Positions 10,900 through 21,321 of a stretch of 64,000 nt of DNA are shown one piece after another. The notes under the pieces are model-generated. The model was not told the origin of the DNA and did not search any database. It was given only the letters and a program-made list of their open reading frames with translations. A program made the translations under genes and the position numbers. The stretch is taken from positions 7,440,001 through 7,504,000 of the forward strand of contig OY979719.1 of assembly GCA_963855995.1 (NCBI GenBank), read 5' to 3'. The DNA is from Muricea muricata. Taxonomy: Eukaryota; Cnidaria; Anthozoa; Malacalcyonacea; Plexauridae. How positions within the stretch are numbered: the stretch's first letter is position 1; each line of letters opens with the position of its first letter.

Positions 10900-11301
10900 T
10901 CACAAAAGACTACTGCTCTTAGACCTCTTTCGCTTAAGTTTATTCCTATCATTGGACTTGAAATGCCAGACAAATCTACCATCATTAAAGTATGGCATAA
11001 ATGCGGCCTTGTAAATATGCAGTTTTATTGTAGTGGATATTAATTTTCTGAGTCTCGTGAAGAATCTGATTCTCTTGCTGGTATTCTTAAAAATATGTGA
11101 CACATGATTTGAAAACTTTAATTCTTTATCCAAGGTTGCTCCAAGAAGCTTCATCTGGGCTAATACTTGATTGTGAATGTCTATTTTTGAGATATCAATT
11201 TTACCTTTAGTCATCATCATAACCTGATATGTACTAAGGTTTTCTTCTAGATAGTTCGCCTTATACCTGTCACTCGTAATCTTGCCATTCTTCTCCAACA
11301 T
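10900..11301 (-). pseudogene. LINE reverse-transcriptase C-terminal fragment
   Basis: The longest copy of this LINE tail in the window (133 codons open). It starts in the thumb region with SDRYKANYLEENLSTYQVMM, continues KLLGATLDKELKFSNHVSHI, then the conserved TSKRIRFFTRLRKLIST and LHIYKAAFMPYFNDG. It ends WHFKSNDRNKLKRKRSKSS, where an altered frame replaces the usual ERMNERG. The palm with its catalytic Asp pair is absent here but survives near 45859-46044. Confidence 0.75.
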
Positions 11302-11493
11302 CTTTGCTGAGTCCTCAACTGTCTCATTTCAGGAATAAAGCTGATGTTCATCTGCATACATTGATTGTTGCAAAATCAAATTCTCATAAAACAGATGGTT
11401 TTGATAAGTTTTCCAAAGAACTGATCCAGAGGAACATTCTGGGCAACCTGGGCACCAAAATTTAATGAGTTACTTATAAAACAAATAATGAAT

Positions 11494-11655
11494 CATTTTA
11501 TTCGTGCAATGGTAAGAATATTTTCGTTCGGTGAAAGATGGAATGTTTCATTCAACTAGGCTATCGCCTCGTTCAATGGAACATTCCATCTTTCACCTAA
11601 CGAAAATATTCTTACCATTGCACGAATAAAAAACATTCATTATTTGTATAATTAT
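11494..11655. repeat. Long palindrome (fold-back) with family R terminal motif
   Basis: Two arms of about 70 bases are near-perfect inverses around the spacer CTAGGCTATCGCCTCG. Each arm contains CGTGCAATGGTAAGAATATT and AAAGATGGAAT(G/A)TT. Single arms occur at 45330-45395, 47046-47135 and 63500-63575. The motif looks like a transposon terminus, so the palindrome may be two ends joined head to head. Confidence 0.7.
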
Positions 11656-12026
11656 AACCGGCAAATCTTTCTCAACCTCAGATGTCTTAACAGTGATTGC
11701 AAATGTTTAGCGGACTGAAAGTAAAGTCGTTTTAATTAACTGAACATATGTTTCAAACATCGGTCATGCTGGTAGTCAGAACTGCCCGCATATCAGTAGA
11801 AGTTGAAAATTACTTCAGTCACACAATTCTTTCACTATAGTCAAATATTTCTAAAATTCCCAGTTGGACGGATTGTCGGGGGAGGGAAAATGCGTTTTTT
11901 TTATGTTGGAAGACGTCGAGAGGGAATGCTCAAGCTAAATTTTTCAGCAATTTATTATTTTTAATGTTTTATCAGACATTTAAAACGCTTGGGGTTTGTG
12001 TGAATCTATAAGCAACTAGATATTGA
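11656..12026. repeat. Family R block shared with 47136-47500
   Basis: Non-coding sequence matching 47136-47500 in order, with landmarks ACCTCAGATGTCTTAACAGTG and GTTTAGCGGACTGA (first shown as CCTCAGATGTCTTAACAGTG). No open frame is shared by the two copies. I see no regulatory element or RNA gene here. Confidence 0.6.
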
Positions 12027-12121
12027 TGACAAAAATTTAGTTGTCTGATTGCTTGTATTATAGACTGCATTGCAATATTTAAATAGGCTGCGTTAAACCA
12101 TTGTTCGGTAAATGACGTCAT

Positions 12122-12330
12122 TCTCATGCCTTGAAAAAAGACATTTATATCCTTAGTGATTTGAATTGTAATGTCATTAACAGCAGCGATAGCGGTGCTA
12201 TTGCTCTGTTAGACTTTTGTTCGTCGTTTAACCTCAAAGAATTAATAAACAAACCGGCAAGAATAACTGAATCATCTGAAACTTTGACTACTGATATTGT
12301 TTTGGTCACAAACAAAAGCATGCCGGCGTG
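12122..12330 (+). pseudogene. LINE-A ORF2 fragment, copy 2, left piece
   Basis: Same endonuclease segment as 109-300, with LSDLNCNVI and DIVLVTNKSMPAW. It ends at 12330, where the MULE is inserted. The LINE resumes at 19392. Comparison with copy 1, which has no insertion, gives an empty site and shows that GCCGGCGTG was duplicated. Upstream sequence 12027-12121 matches 1-108. Confidence 0.8.
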
Positions 12331-12450
12331 GCAATTTTTCCTTTCGTAAACGGTCGTTACCATCCGAAACGGTCGTTACCATCCCAGCTCGTATAGAATG
12401 CTGGGTAAGCAGTTAAAAATTCCACGTTATCCCATGCTGTCCCGTGTCTT
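12331..12450. repeat. MULE left terminal inverted repeat
   Basis: This 120-bp end matches the inverse of 19263-19382 with few differences. Near the tip, GGTCGTTACCATCC occurs twice in direct orientation, 20 bases apart; the right end keeps both, one with two changes. Such repeats are plausible transposase binding sites. The accessory gene begins 84 bases inside this end. Confidence 0.9.
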
Positions 12451-12534
12451 GGTCACGTGCAGTGGTTTACGGTTGTTTCTCTCGTAAGCATTTTGTATTT
12501 ACCTAAATATTTACATAAAATATAAAACTCGACG

Positions 12535-13529
12535 ATGGAAAGAAAACACTCAGTGAAGAAACCAACCGGATGGAATACTTTTTATCAAGTTGCGGTAAGT
12601 TGATGTCAATTAACTGTAAATATATGAAATACTCTCTTGGATATTTTGAACTTGTGACCTCAGTTATAATAACGGTGTTTTTAATTCCTTTCGGATTTAA
12701 ACTACCAAAACCCCTTAGTTCCTATGGAAATTATTGTATACTGTCTATGTATAATCATCTAGACTGTCTATAATTTACTTTTAATTTTTGTCATAGCCTG
12801 AGATCAGTCAAAAACTGGGGACAGAGGCAAAAATTGGCCAAGTATCTGCTGTAGCCTCCAAAGTGTGGAGGCAAATCGTTGAACGAAGGAAGGTACAATG
12901 CACTGTATTTGTAAGGTAGGAATTTTTTTTAACATGCAACTAATCTGAAATGGTATCTTAAGCTGGAAAAAGCTAGGCTAACAACAGAGGGAGATAGGAA
13001 GAGGCCAAGGGTCCCCACTGCATCTTACAACCCTGTGTGATTAATAACATGAGTCAATAAGATTAATCACAAACATTTGAGCTCCTGTAAAAGCTGTATT
13101 GTACATAAAATCGACAATAAATACAGTTCTTGTCACATTTGGGATGCTTTCACATTTCATAATTGTTTAACATATTTTCTTGATAGGAGTGGAGAATGAA
13201 AGCACAACAGATTAGAGAGGACCTTGATACAGGAATAGTACCAGAAAAGCTAGACTGTGAGAAGTGTAGAATGTGTCTGTGAGGAGTGTGGTCAAACCTT
13301 CACCCATGCATTGCAGTTGAAAAGGCATAATTTGAAAGAGCACTCAAAAACCTTTTCATGCATAACATGTGGTAAATGCTTTGGTTGTAAACATCATTTA
13401 GATAGGCATAGCCATGTTCATGATTCTAGTGCTTTTACTTGTAGGATATGCCACTGTAAGATAAAAACAAAGAGTAACTTTGAAAGGCATATGTCTCAGC
13501 AGCATAATGTGGTAAATCCAAAGAACTAG
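12535..13529 (+). CDS. MULE accessory gene: HMG-box-like region plus three C2H2 zinc fingers
   Basis: Exon 1 (12535-12594) starts at the ATG of MERKHSVKKPTGWNTFYQVA and ends at GTAAGT. Exon 2 (12797-12892) follows a TTTTTGTCATAG acceptor and encodes PEISQKLGTEAKIG and SKVWRQIVERRK. Exon 3 starts at 13187 with EWRMKAQQIREDLD. All three join in phase 0. The WN-F start, SKVW and EWRMKA spacing resembles an HMG box, which bends DNA. Exon 3 hits TGA near 13281, while three C2H2 fingers (CEECGQTF, CITCGKCF, CRICHCKI) are open in a shifted frame to 13529. An indel or a further splice must link them. Role unknown; perhaps binding of the element's ends. Confidence 0.7.
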
Positions 13530-13726
13530 TATATTTTTGGTACTTGTATTGTATTTCATATTTCTTTTATTTCAGGCTAAGTAACATAACAGCTTTAAAA
13601 TAAAGTATTTATTCAAATAAAAAAACAACAGCATTTTATTCTAAATGGTAACTACTGCATAGTCAAGCATAGATTAGAAATTTTTAAAATTGTTTACTGT
13701 TTTCAAGTTAGGATATTGCTTTGTAT
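13530..13726. terminator. Shared 3' end region of the two convergent MULE genes
   Basis: Between the two stop codons lie AATAAA at 13599-13604 on the plus strand and TTTATT at 13608-13613 (AATAAA on the minus strand). The two poly(A) signals are within 15 bases of each other, as expected for tail-to-tail genes. A second minus-strand signal is near 13635. Confidence 0.6.
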
Positions 13727-16436
13727 TTATGTACATTTTGATCTCATTGCATGTGATCCCGACTTTTTGCTTGGAGGTACATTTTCTTTCACTGCCATAG
13801 CAAGACTGTGTTGTCGCTTTGCATACTTTCTTGGTGGTTCTAAACTTTTTAGAGTTGTTGGTCTTCCCTTAGTGATCGCTTGATGGCTACCATTGTTTGA
13901 CTCTCGTTTTCTTCCAGGCTGGACTTTAATTTTTCTGCCAGTTCTTGTACTTCTTAATTCAGCAGCACCAAAGTTGAAAAGTGCAGATACTAAGTTTCCA
14001 GGCATTCCATTGCTCAACTTCACCAAACGAGCAGAGAACTGTTTCACACCTTTGGCCAAATTCTTATCACCTGTTGACTTCAGTTTTTCCACCAATAAAT
14101 CACAGGCTTCTTTCACTGCTGTTGTACCTTCTTTTATAGTTTTTCCTTTCAATCTATCTTCAGCCTCAATCAAAATTGGATCATCCATGCTTATTTGTTG
14201 GCAGTCTTGTTGTCCCGGACAGTAGACTTCGCATGATTGATTTTCGGCTTCAATGCTGCGAGCATTGTTGCTGTTGACACGGAGATTTGTATAATAGGCA
14301 ATTGGCAGGGCTTGGCCCATTGCAATCCATGCCAGCTTTTGTCTTGACTGTGGGTTTGAGACAGGGACAAAATTTACACAATGGGCAATATTGGAAACCC
14401 ACAATAGATATTGATGCTTACAAGGGCTGCCATCTCTGCCTATGACACAACTGCAGACACCAATTGCCATATCTACAAAATAGCTGTAAAGTAGAATAAA
14501 TAGCAGTGCAACCTACTTAATAATACATTAACTCCAATTGATTATTGTATTATTCCATGCAATTTGCTTTGCACCTGTCAGGTGCCATTCATTTCATTTT
14601 CTATTGGGTAGAATTAGGTAGTCGGTTAGTTTGGGAAGTGAAGGTGGGTTCATGTTTGGGTGGAGTGTCAGTAGAAAGGGGTGATGGCTTTCTAAACTAG
14701 GGGCTGGGCAAATAATTATTGGGAATGAGGGCTGGTGCAATTGAAATACTGCAACTTTTTGATACCCCTAAATGCAAAGTATTGTATGCATGTTTTTACA
14801 TGACCCCTCCCCCCTTTTCCTTTGCATGAAAATTAGTGGCCTGCCCCTTGTACATCAGCCCTCCCCATCCTATAATTGACAACCTTTTACTATACAGTGT
14901 AGTAACCTATACCTTGAATCCTCTTCTGACAAACTGGGAACCTCAAATACATTATTCTCATACACCTTGACTTTCTCAAGATATGTTTTCTGTTCCAGTT
15001 GTGTAGGAACACTTTGAAGCCCTGTCCACCATCTGCTTTCTGCTTGTCCTTACCAAGGAATCTATGTCTAAAGTTGCCATCAAAACTCCCATCTGCTATA
15101 GACAATAACTTGTCTTTATAATGGTTTTCCAGATCAATGGTCAGTTTGTCAAACAATCCAACCACATTGTATTCCTTGACTCTTCTTAATAATACATCTT
15201 TCAACACCAAAAACTGGGATTCGACGAAGTTGATGGTTTGATTTCCACGAACAAGCAAATTATATCGGAAGCAAAGTGCAAAATCTTTCTTCATCTTGTA
15301 AAGGTCTCTGTAGTACTGTAAAAGGTTGGGATACTAGCTACATACATTATCCCTCAACAGATCTTCATAACCGTCATCAAAATTCTCTTCAGACTCAGCA
15401 TACAAAGCCTTTTTGAAAAGGCTGAAGACCTCTGGTCGATCATGCTGGTCAATATGGTGGTTTTTATCAACAACCCATCTCCATACTTGTTGTAACACAT
15501 GAAAAATACATAACAGGAGTGTTACAGTTGGCCATACACTCTTTAACGCCTTTCGTTCTTCCAGACAGTTATCTGTAAGAATGACCTTAGGTCCGGTAGT
15601 GGAGCCACGATCATAAAAAGCATATTCTGGAAGGCAATCACTTAACATCTGAAATGCTAGCTTTACTGTGCTTCCTTTTTCATCACTTGTTATAACAAGG
15701 CCACAAGGTAGTGCACCAGATACATTATGTGATACATTACACAGAAAGAACACTTCCAGGTTATGTTCATCTGTGTTTGAGATGGCATCAACAAATATAA
15801 GTTCACCAGACTGAGGTATTTGACCGTATTTCCTTGTGCACTCACTTCATTAATGGCGTGACAATACTGATGATAAGCGGCGTTTCATCACCACCATACA
15901 GCTGATACTTTACTGATGCATCTATATCGATATAATACACTATTATTATTAATGTTAATAGTATGCTCTATATATCATATTTGCACAGGGGGAAAGGGCA
16001 AGGGACTGACTCAGATATTTTGGTACATGAAAGTTGGGGGAGGGCTTTGAATACCTGCCCAGTGACCCTGTCATATAAAACCTGCAGGTCCAAAATAGAG
16101 AGCAGTACAATATCCACTGTAATGAAAACAATGAGTCACCTGGGGTTTAGTGTTTAGAAAATTAATAGCCTAATTTTCTTCAATTGTCAAGTACCCAACT
16201 GGTAACTATTTCGGAGGGGAACTTGGGTCTGTTGGGAGAAGGTAATCAATAAGACCATTGATATATGTGTTACATTTTGTATTATTATATTATTTATTAT
16301 CATTTGGATATGCATTTTGCATATGCAACTTCAAAAGTCTATTTAGTATTACCATTCGTACCGGTATGGTAAGCAATTAGTTATTTTGCCAACGATTTGG
16401 GTAGCGATCATATCCTCAGTCACTGTAATCTGTATA

Positions 16437-16525
16437 CTAATCTAATCTAATCTAATCTAATCTAATCTAATCTAATCTAATCTAATCTAATCTAATCTAA
16501 TCTAATCTAATCTAATCTAATCTAA
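16437..16525. repeat. (TCTAA)n microsatellite
   Basis: About seventeen uninterrupted copies of the pentamer TCTAA. Its purity suggests recent expansion. It differs from the telomere-type CCCTAA array at 31 kb. Confidence 0.95.
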
Positions 16526-17622
16526 TTATCCAGGCGAAAATTTCGGTATGAACAATTAATAAGAGGGCATCGACTGATAATAGACTTTTGAGCTTTTGCT
16601 CTTAACATTATTCTTGATTATCTTGTTCTTCTACTATGTCACTTTCTCAGTTTAATAAATAATGTAAACAGTTGGCTTCTTTTATAACGCAAATACATAA
16701 TGTCATTATTGATGTTAAAGACAATGACATCATTGCAGATTGCATTAAGTTCCAAAGCTTAGCTGGAAAACATCGCTTATTCATTGTAGATTTACGTCAC
16801 AAGAATTCCATGTTGGCAATGCGTCAATAAGGCTCCAGCGCAAAATAATTGCGAAAAATTTAGACAATAAGATTTTAAAAAGATTAATTTCTTCTTAAAT
16901 TAAAAACATTTCTGCTTGTATGTCAGAATTACTTTGATAACAAAAAACGGCAAAAATAATGATGCGTGAAACTATACGAGAAAATTGCAGTAAGACGAAT
17001 AAAGTAGAATGGAAAATTGCTGTCAACACATCAGTTAAGTAGGTTAAGAGATAAGGGAAAATACCTCTACCACCTAGCTGAGTCATCTACACTAGCATTA
17101 TTGCCCTATTGTGGATCGACAACTTGCAGTATATAAAATTCTCGTATAAATATTACATAAGTGTTATATATATTATATGTTATAAATAGAGTATGGAATA
17201 AAAATAAAATGTAAATATACTTGAAACTACACCCAATAATTAAATATAACACGTTTTTGTCTCAAAGCAAACGGGTTTTAGTGCCCTTGGGAAAATAGAG
17301 AAGTTTATCAACGCTTACTATGCTTGCAACAGTGAAAATAACGCCATCCTTCTATCATCGTCGCTATAGACTTTCTGATAATATACGTTGTTATTGTTAC
17401 GAAGCAAGTCAAATGAGTATTAGGGATAAGTCATTACTGCCTCAATAGTAGCTAACATTTTACATTTACATTCAATATTCAGTAAATCTGTATTTCTGTA
17501 CATCATTCAAGGAATAGATTATAATTTTTGATTTACTGTTTACATCAGTGCATTATTGTGTGGAGACAGATTTGGTCTATATATTTGATGCCAAATGTTC
17601 AGTTGTCTGTCTGTTGTTATAT

Positions 17623-17775
17623 GAAACGTCCTAGTTTTTAGGGCAAAAAATTGCTGAGCAGCCTGGGAACGTCCTAGTGTTGTGCACGTAGGGGTCTGAG
17701 AGCGTCCTAGAAATACCGTATTTGGGGAAATTCTAGGTTGTTCTCAGTCTTTCTCGTCTAAAACTAGGACGTTTC
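17623..17775. mobile_element. Short inverted-repeat element (MITE-like), 153 bp
   Basis: The ends GAAACGTCCTAGTTTTTAG and CTAAAACTAGGACGTTTC are inverses, and the interior repeats the motif CGTCCTAG. No clear target duplication is visible, so the superfamily is unknown. It lies in the MULE intron and must be younger than the MULE or have moved with it. Confidence 0.55.
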
Positions 17776-19262
17776 CGGACTCCAAGCAACTCGCATGCAA
17801 AAGATGACGATGTTGTAATCATAATTCAAGACATGTTGACAGACAACGACATTCCAGAACCAGAGATTAATATCGTATTGCAGAAATAGCTGTAAATATG
17901 TAAGGGGGACAGCAGAAAAACTTAAAACAAAATCGTTTAAAATACAAACACGATGTAGACTGACAACAATATGTCTATTGGTTTAACAAATTTCATGACA
18001 TGTGCTAGGCTTAGGGCTTCCTAGTTTTCAATATCTGCTAGCCTAAGTTTTACATTTTTATCAGTTTTTTGCCTAATATTCGAAAACGTATGAGATTGTG
18101 TTCCCAGGCACAACTGGCCTCATTTGGAACCCTGCAATGACAATTGTTTTCAAAAGGAAAATTTTATGAAACAAAACTGTAGAAAGAAATTCAAATTACA
18201 CATGTACCTTTTGTTATTGCATGTGGTTGGGGGTGGAAGTCAAGTATAATTGTATTATCCTTATGGTGGGGCAACTCAACTTTGACATCTAATCTTTTAT
18301 TACCACCAGCCCCTCCCCCATATCTCCTGTAATTAATAACTGGTTCCTTATTTTTTGCAAAACAGTATTCCTAATGACTTGTTTGAATTTTGCCCCTTAT
18401 TACATAAAAATTAAACATATGCCCATTGTTTATATGTTTGTACACACCTGGATGGTTTTTCAGATATTCCTCCATTTTTTCTTCCAGCTTTTGGAACATT
18501 TCTCCATTCTTTCCACCAAACTGTTCCTTTGTAAACTGATCATATAGGTAGTTGAAATCTCTTTTTCTGGGGGTAATAGATCTGTCAGCTTTCATAACAT
18601 GATAAGTCATCTCATCGTTGCATGATTGTTTGAGATCTTTAAGAAAAACCTGTCTGGCTATGGATGGTGTATTCCCATCTTCATACAACTTTTTAACTTT
18701 TTCAATAGTAGTGGATGAAATATCTTTAAAATTCGAAGCCTCGAGATTTATTCTATTGTGGTTATGTGCCCAGTCAATGTCAACAAAACAAATGCCACTC
18801 GTATTTATCTTTATAATCAGCTGGAAAGGACAGTTCGTATCTTTCACCCTTGCTGCTGGATTAGTGTGTAGCTTCCTCTGAGGATCTTTGCTGGGGCTCC
18901 ATCTTCTGGTGTTATGTTGACACCTGTAATAATTCTGGATAAGATATCCTGTTGTAGGCTTTTTCTTAGTTTTTATTTTCAAAGTGATGGAATTGATGGT
19001 TTGAAATTCGGTTAACCAGCGATCAAGATTCTCGGTAGTTATGTCTTCGGTTGAGAAGGACGATTTCTGGCCATTAGCTGACAGGTTATTGAACTTGTAA
19101 CAGAAATCCTCCGGCAATGTCTCTAAAATTTTTGTTTCTTCTTGCTCTTTTTCAACACCTAACGAGGGAATACTCCGAGAATGGATGCCACATTCGCTAA
19201 TAGCACGATTTATCAACTCGTCAAAATTTTCAAAACCAGCAAACATGCCCGCCATGTTTTCG

Positions 19263-19382
19263 AAGACACGGGACAGCATGGGATAACGTGGAAATTTCAA
19301 CTGCTTACCCAGAATTCAAAAAGAGCTGGGATGGTAACGACCGTTTCGGATGGTAACGGCTGTTTACGAAAGGGAAAATTGC
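19263..19382. repeat. MULE right terminal inverted repeat
   Basis: Inverse of 12331-12450, followed by the second copy of the 9-bp duplication at 19383-19391. The transposase start codon lies inside it, so this repeat probably also holds the promoter. Confidence 0.9.
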
Positions 19383-19391
19383 GCCGGCGTG

Positions 19392-19936
19392 ACACTGGTC
19401 TCTATCAGTGATCATCATTTGGTGTATATAACCCTCAATTTCAAGAAAATTTTCGCTAAACCAGTTTACATATCATATCGCAGTTATAAACATTATGACG
19501 CTGATTCGTTCGTACAGGATATTTCTGACGTTCCTTGGGCAGTTATAGATGATCTTAATGATTTTGAGGACAGGCTGAATGCCTTTCATATGCTTTTCAA
19601 CTCAATGCTTGACAAGCATGCCGCTATCAAACGTGTTAAGCTGAGGACCCGCCCTAGCCCTTCGTAATAGATGAGATAAAGGTATTAATGCAAACTAGGG
19701 ATGAGTGGCGTAGACTGGCCGAGAAAACCAATAATTCCAATGCCTGGTCAACATATAGATTGTTAAAGTGCGAAGTAAGGTGTGAGTTGAGAGAGGCTGA
19801 GAAGGAGTTGTTACGAAACAAATAAAAGAAAACCCTAATGATTCGGGCTGTTTATGGAAAGTCATTCGCTCATGCCTTCCAAAGAAAGTAGCTGTCGTCA
19901 AAACGTAGCATATATAAAGTAAAGCGTTTTTGTGAA
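19392..19936 (+). pseudogene. LINE-A ORF2 fragment, copy 2, right piece
   Basis: Continuation of 12122-12330 after the MULE, matching 307-854. It contains the linker motifs RSYKHYDADSF, VPWAVIDDLND and LDKHAAIKRVKL, then a stop after RPSPS, then RDEWRRLAEKTNNS in another frame. It stops at 19936, one base before the LTR of family P. Confidence 0.8.
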
Positions 19937-19937
19937 A

Positions 19938-20061
19938 TGTTATTACGCAATTGCTGACCTGAGAGGACGGAGATCTTTTAGACTAGAAAAGCTTACTTGT
20001 GACCAGCTATATTTCCGAGTATTTTAATACTATTTTTGATAATAAGTTGCGTTTTGTTACA
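19938..20061 (+). repeat. Putative 5' LTR of family P
   Basis: Runs from TGTTATTACGC to TTTTGTTACA, giving TG and CA ends. It is followed at once by TGGTGGCAGCGGAA, which has the position and style of a primer-binding site. The gag ATG is at 20081. There is no second LTR for comparison, so the boundaries are inferred. Confidence 0.55.
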
Positions 20062-20080
20062 CTGGTGGCAGCGGAAAACG

Positions 20081-20700
20081 ATGGAAGAACAACAAGAGCT
20101 AAGGTTAGAAGTTCAAAGGCGTACCAATCTTGTCGAAGAGACGCAGAAACCGGATGACGAGACAACGCCATCGACGGCGACAACGAGTTTTGTGTCGAGA
20201 TTAACAACTGGAATGATGCTCAATGTTGTCAACAACTAGCTGTTTCGCTTCGAGGCAGAGCACAACGAATTTACTTGTCATTGCAAGAGGGCGAAAAGCC
20301 AACTTTTGACCTGGTGGTAAAAGCACTTCAAGCTAAGATTCAGCCCGAGCAACAGCGAAAAGTGCACACGCTATCCTTTAGCGCCAGCAGACGAAAGAAT
20401 GGCGAGGGCCGAGGGGATCGTGGATTTGGCAACCGACCTGAGACAACTTGCGGCCTTGGCATATTCAAACACTGAAAATTCGCGTGTTGAAGAAGAGATC
20501 GTTTAGCAGTTTAGCCGTGCACTTGACACCAAAGAATTGCGTGTTAGCATGAATCAAAGTGACCCAAAAACCTTGGATGAAGCTGTAAACGTTGCCTTAA
20601 GGTTGGAAAGTATCCATCTTGCTGTAATTCAAAATAGTGCAAAAATCAATAGGGCGGAAGTGTTAGTGTTAGAGAACCACATAGAGATAACAAAAAAATA
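20081..20700 (+). pseudogene. Family P gag N-terminal part
   Basis: Starts at the ATG of MEEQQELRLEVQRR, 20 bases after the LTR. It reaches TAG at 20237, and in another frame continues as SLRGRAQRIYLSLQEGEKP, FDLVVKALQAKIQPEQQRKV, then RALDTKELRVSMNQSDPKTL and ALRLESIHL. That is the pattern of a Ty3-type capsid. Deleted in copy 1. Confidence 0.7.
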
Positions 20701-20780
20701 GAGGGGGCATCGTAGGATAAATTCAGTCATAATTAAACGAAAGGGAAAAATTGAAGCACGCCAATGGGGGCCGAATTTAA

Positions 20781-21315
20781 GACCCGGATGTATGGTTTTG
20801 CGCCTATTGGCTGGTTATCGACTTTTCACAGCAAGAGAATGAGAAAGCTCGAGAAAAAACTTTTTTCCGATTTTTTCACTTTAATATTTATTGTGGGCGA
20901 AAATGCAATTTTTGTATTCGAAAAATCAGTTGAACACACTTGAAAAGTCTTTAAAGTCTAAATAGATCGCAGTATTGTGATTGTACAACTTGTTGCACCT
21001 CTAAAACAATTTTGATAACTGTTTGAAGGCAAAAAGTTCAATTTGTATCCAGATGTTGGATAATTTGGCAGATATTTTACAAAACCTCGCTGCAAAAAGC
21101 CGGTCGAAAACTGGTTGCTATGCTTTGCTAGGGAGAATCTAAGGTTGAAAAACTCCTTTGTTTACACAAAGATTTGGCTGTCTGCACCTAAAATTACAAA
21201 AACTAGAAAGCTACAACATATTTTCTCAATATAGTTAATATCTGTGTGATCCATGGTCATAAAACAAGCAAAAATTGACAAAAATTGTGTGCTTTCATCG
21301 CTATACATCCGGGAC
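20781..21315. mobile_element. TTAA-flanked non-autonomous element, 535 bp, in gag
   Basis: The left end GACCCGGATGTAT follows TTAA (20777-20780). The right end is ATACATCCGGGAC followed by TAAA, which is still TTAA in copy 1 (1456-1459). The 13-base ends differ at one position. It interrupts the family P gag reading frame and has no gene. Confidence 0.65.
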
Positions 21316-21321
21316 TAAAGT

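Larger units (their letters stand above)
15940..18447 (-). other. Large intron of the MULE transposase gene
   Basis: The 2.5 kb between the first exon and the catalytic exon has no segment that I can read as MULE protein. It contains a (TCTAA)n microsatellite (16437-16525) and a small inverted-repeat element (17623-17775). The rest is AT-rich with no recognisable gene. Confidence 0.6.
13727..19281 (-). pseudogene. MULE transposase (split gene, DDE and SWIM domains; partly broken)
   Basis: Exon 1 (19281-18448) starts at MLSRVF, inside the terminal repeat. It carries a FLYWCH/FAR1-like zinc region (YRCQHNTRRW, DTNCPFQL, DWAHNHNR) and ends at a CAG/GTGTGT donor. The catalytic exon (about 15915-15341) has FVDAISNTDE (first D), GLVITSDEKGS, VILTDN (second D) and CIFHVLQQVWRW. 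The next exon (15315-14931) has NFVESQFLVLKDVLL (E). The last exon (14474-13727) has a SWIM finger, CSC then CKH, and a basic tail. Breaks: TGA in the PLMK/VHK segment, a shift just after it, and a shift near 15010. Probably inactive, but all catalytic positions remain. Confidence 0.88.
12331..19382 (-). mobile_element. MULE (Mutator-like) DNA transposon, 7.05 kb, two convergent genes
   Basis: Terminal inverted repeats of about 120 bp (12331-12450 and 19263-19382) are flanked by an exact 9-bp duplication, GCCGGCGTG (12322-12330 and 19383-19391). The matching LINE-A copy at 290-310 is the unoccupied site. A 9-bp duplication is the Mutator hallmark, and the minus-strand gene encodes a MULE-type transposase. 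A second gene runs from the left end on the plus strand. The layout parallels maize MuDR (mudrA and mudrB), but the second protein here is unlike what I know of mudrB. Confidence 0.92.

Noticed and set aside
13893-14225. 110-codon plus-strand frame
   Set aside because: It lies opposite the MULE transposase tail, whose SWIM finger and splice sites support the minus strand.
16437-16525. CRISPR-like or telomeric array
   Set aside because: It is a plain pentamer microsatellite without spacers, and the unit is not the telomere hexamer seen at 31 kb.
18618-18881. Plus-strand frame in the MULE
   Set aside because: Opposite strand of the transposase zinc-region exon.
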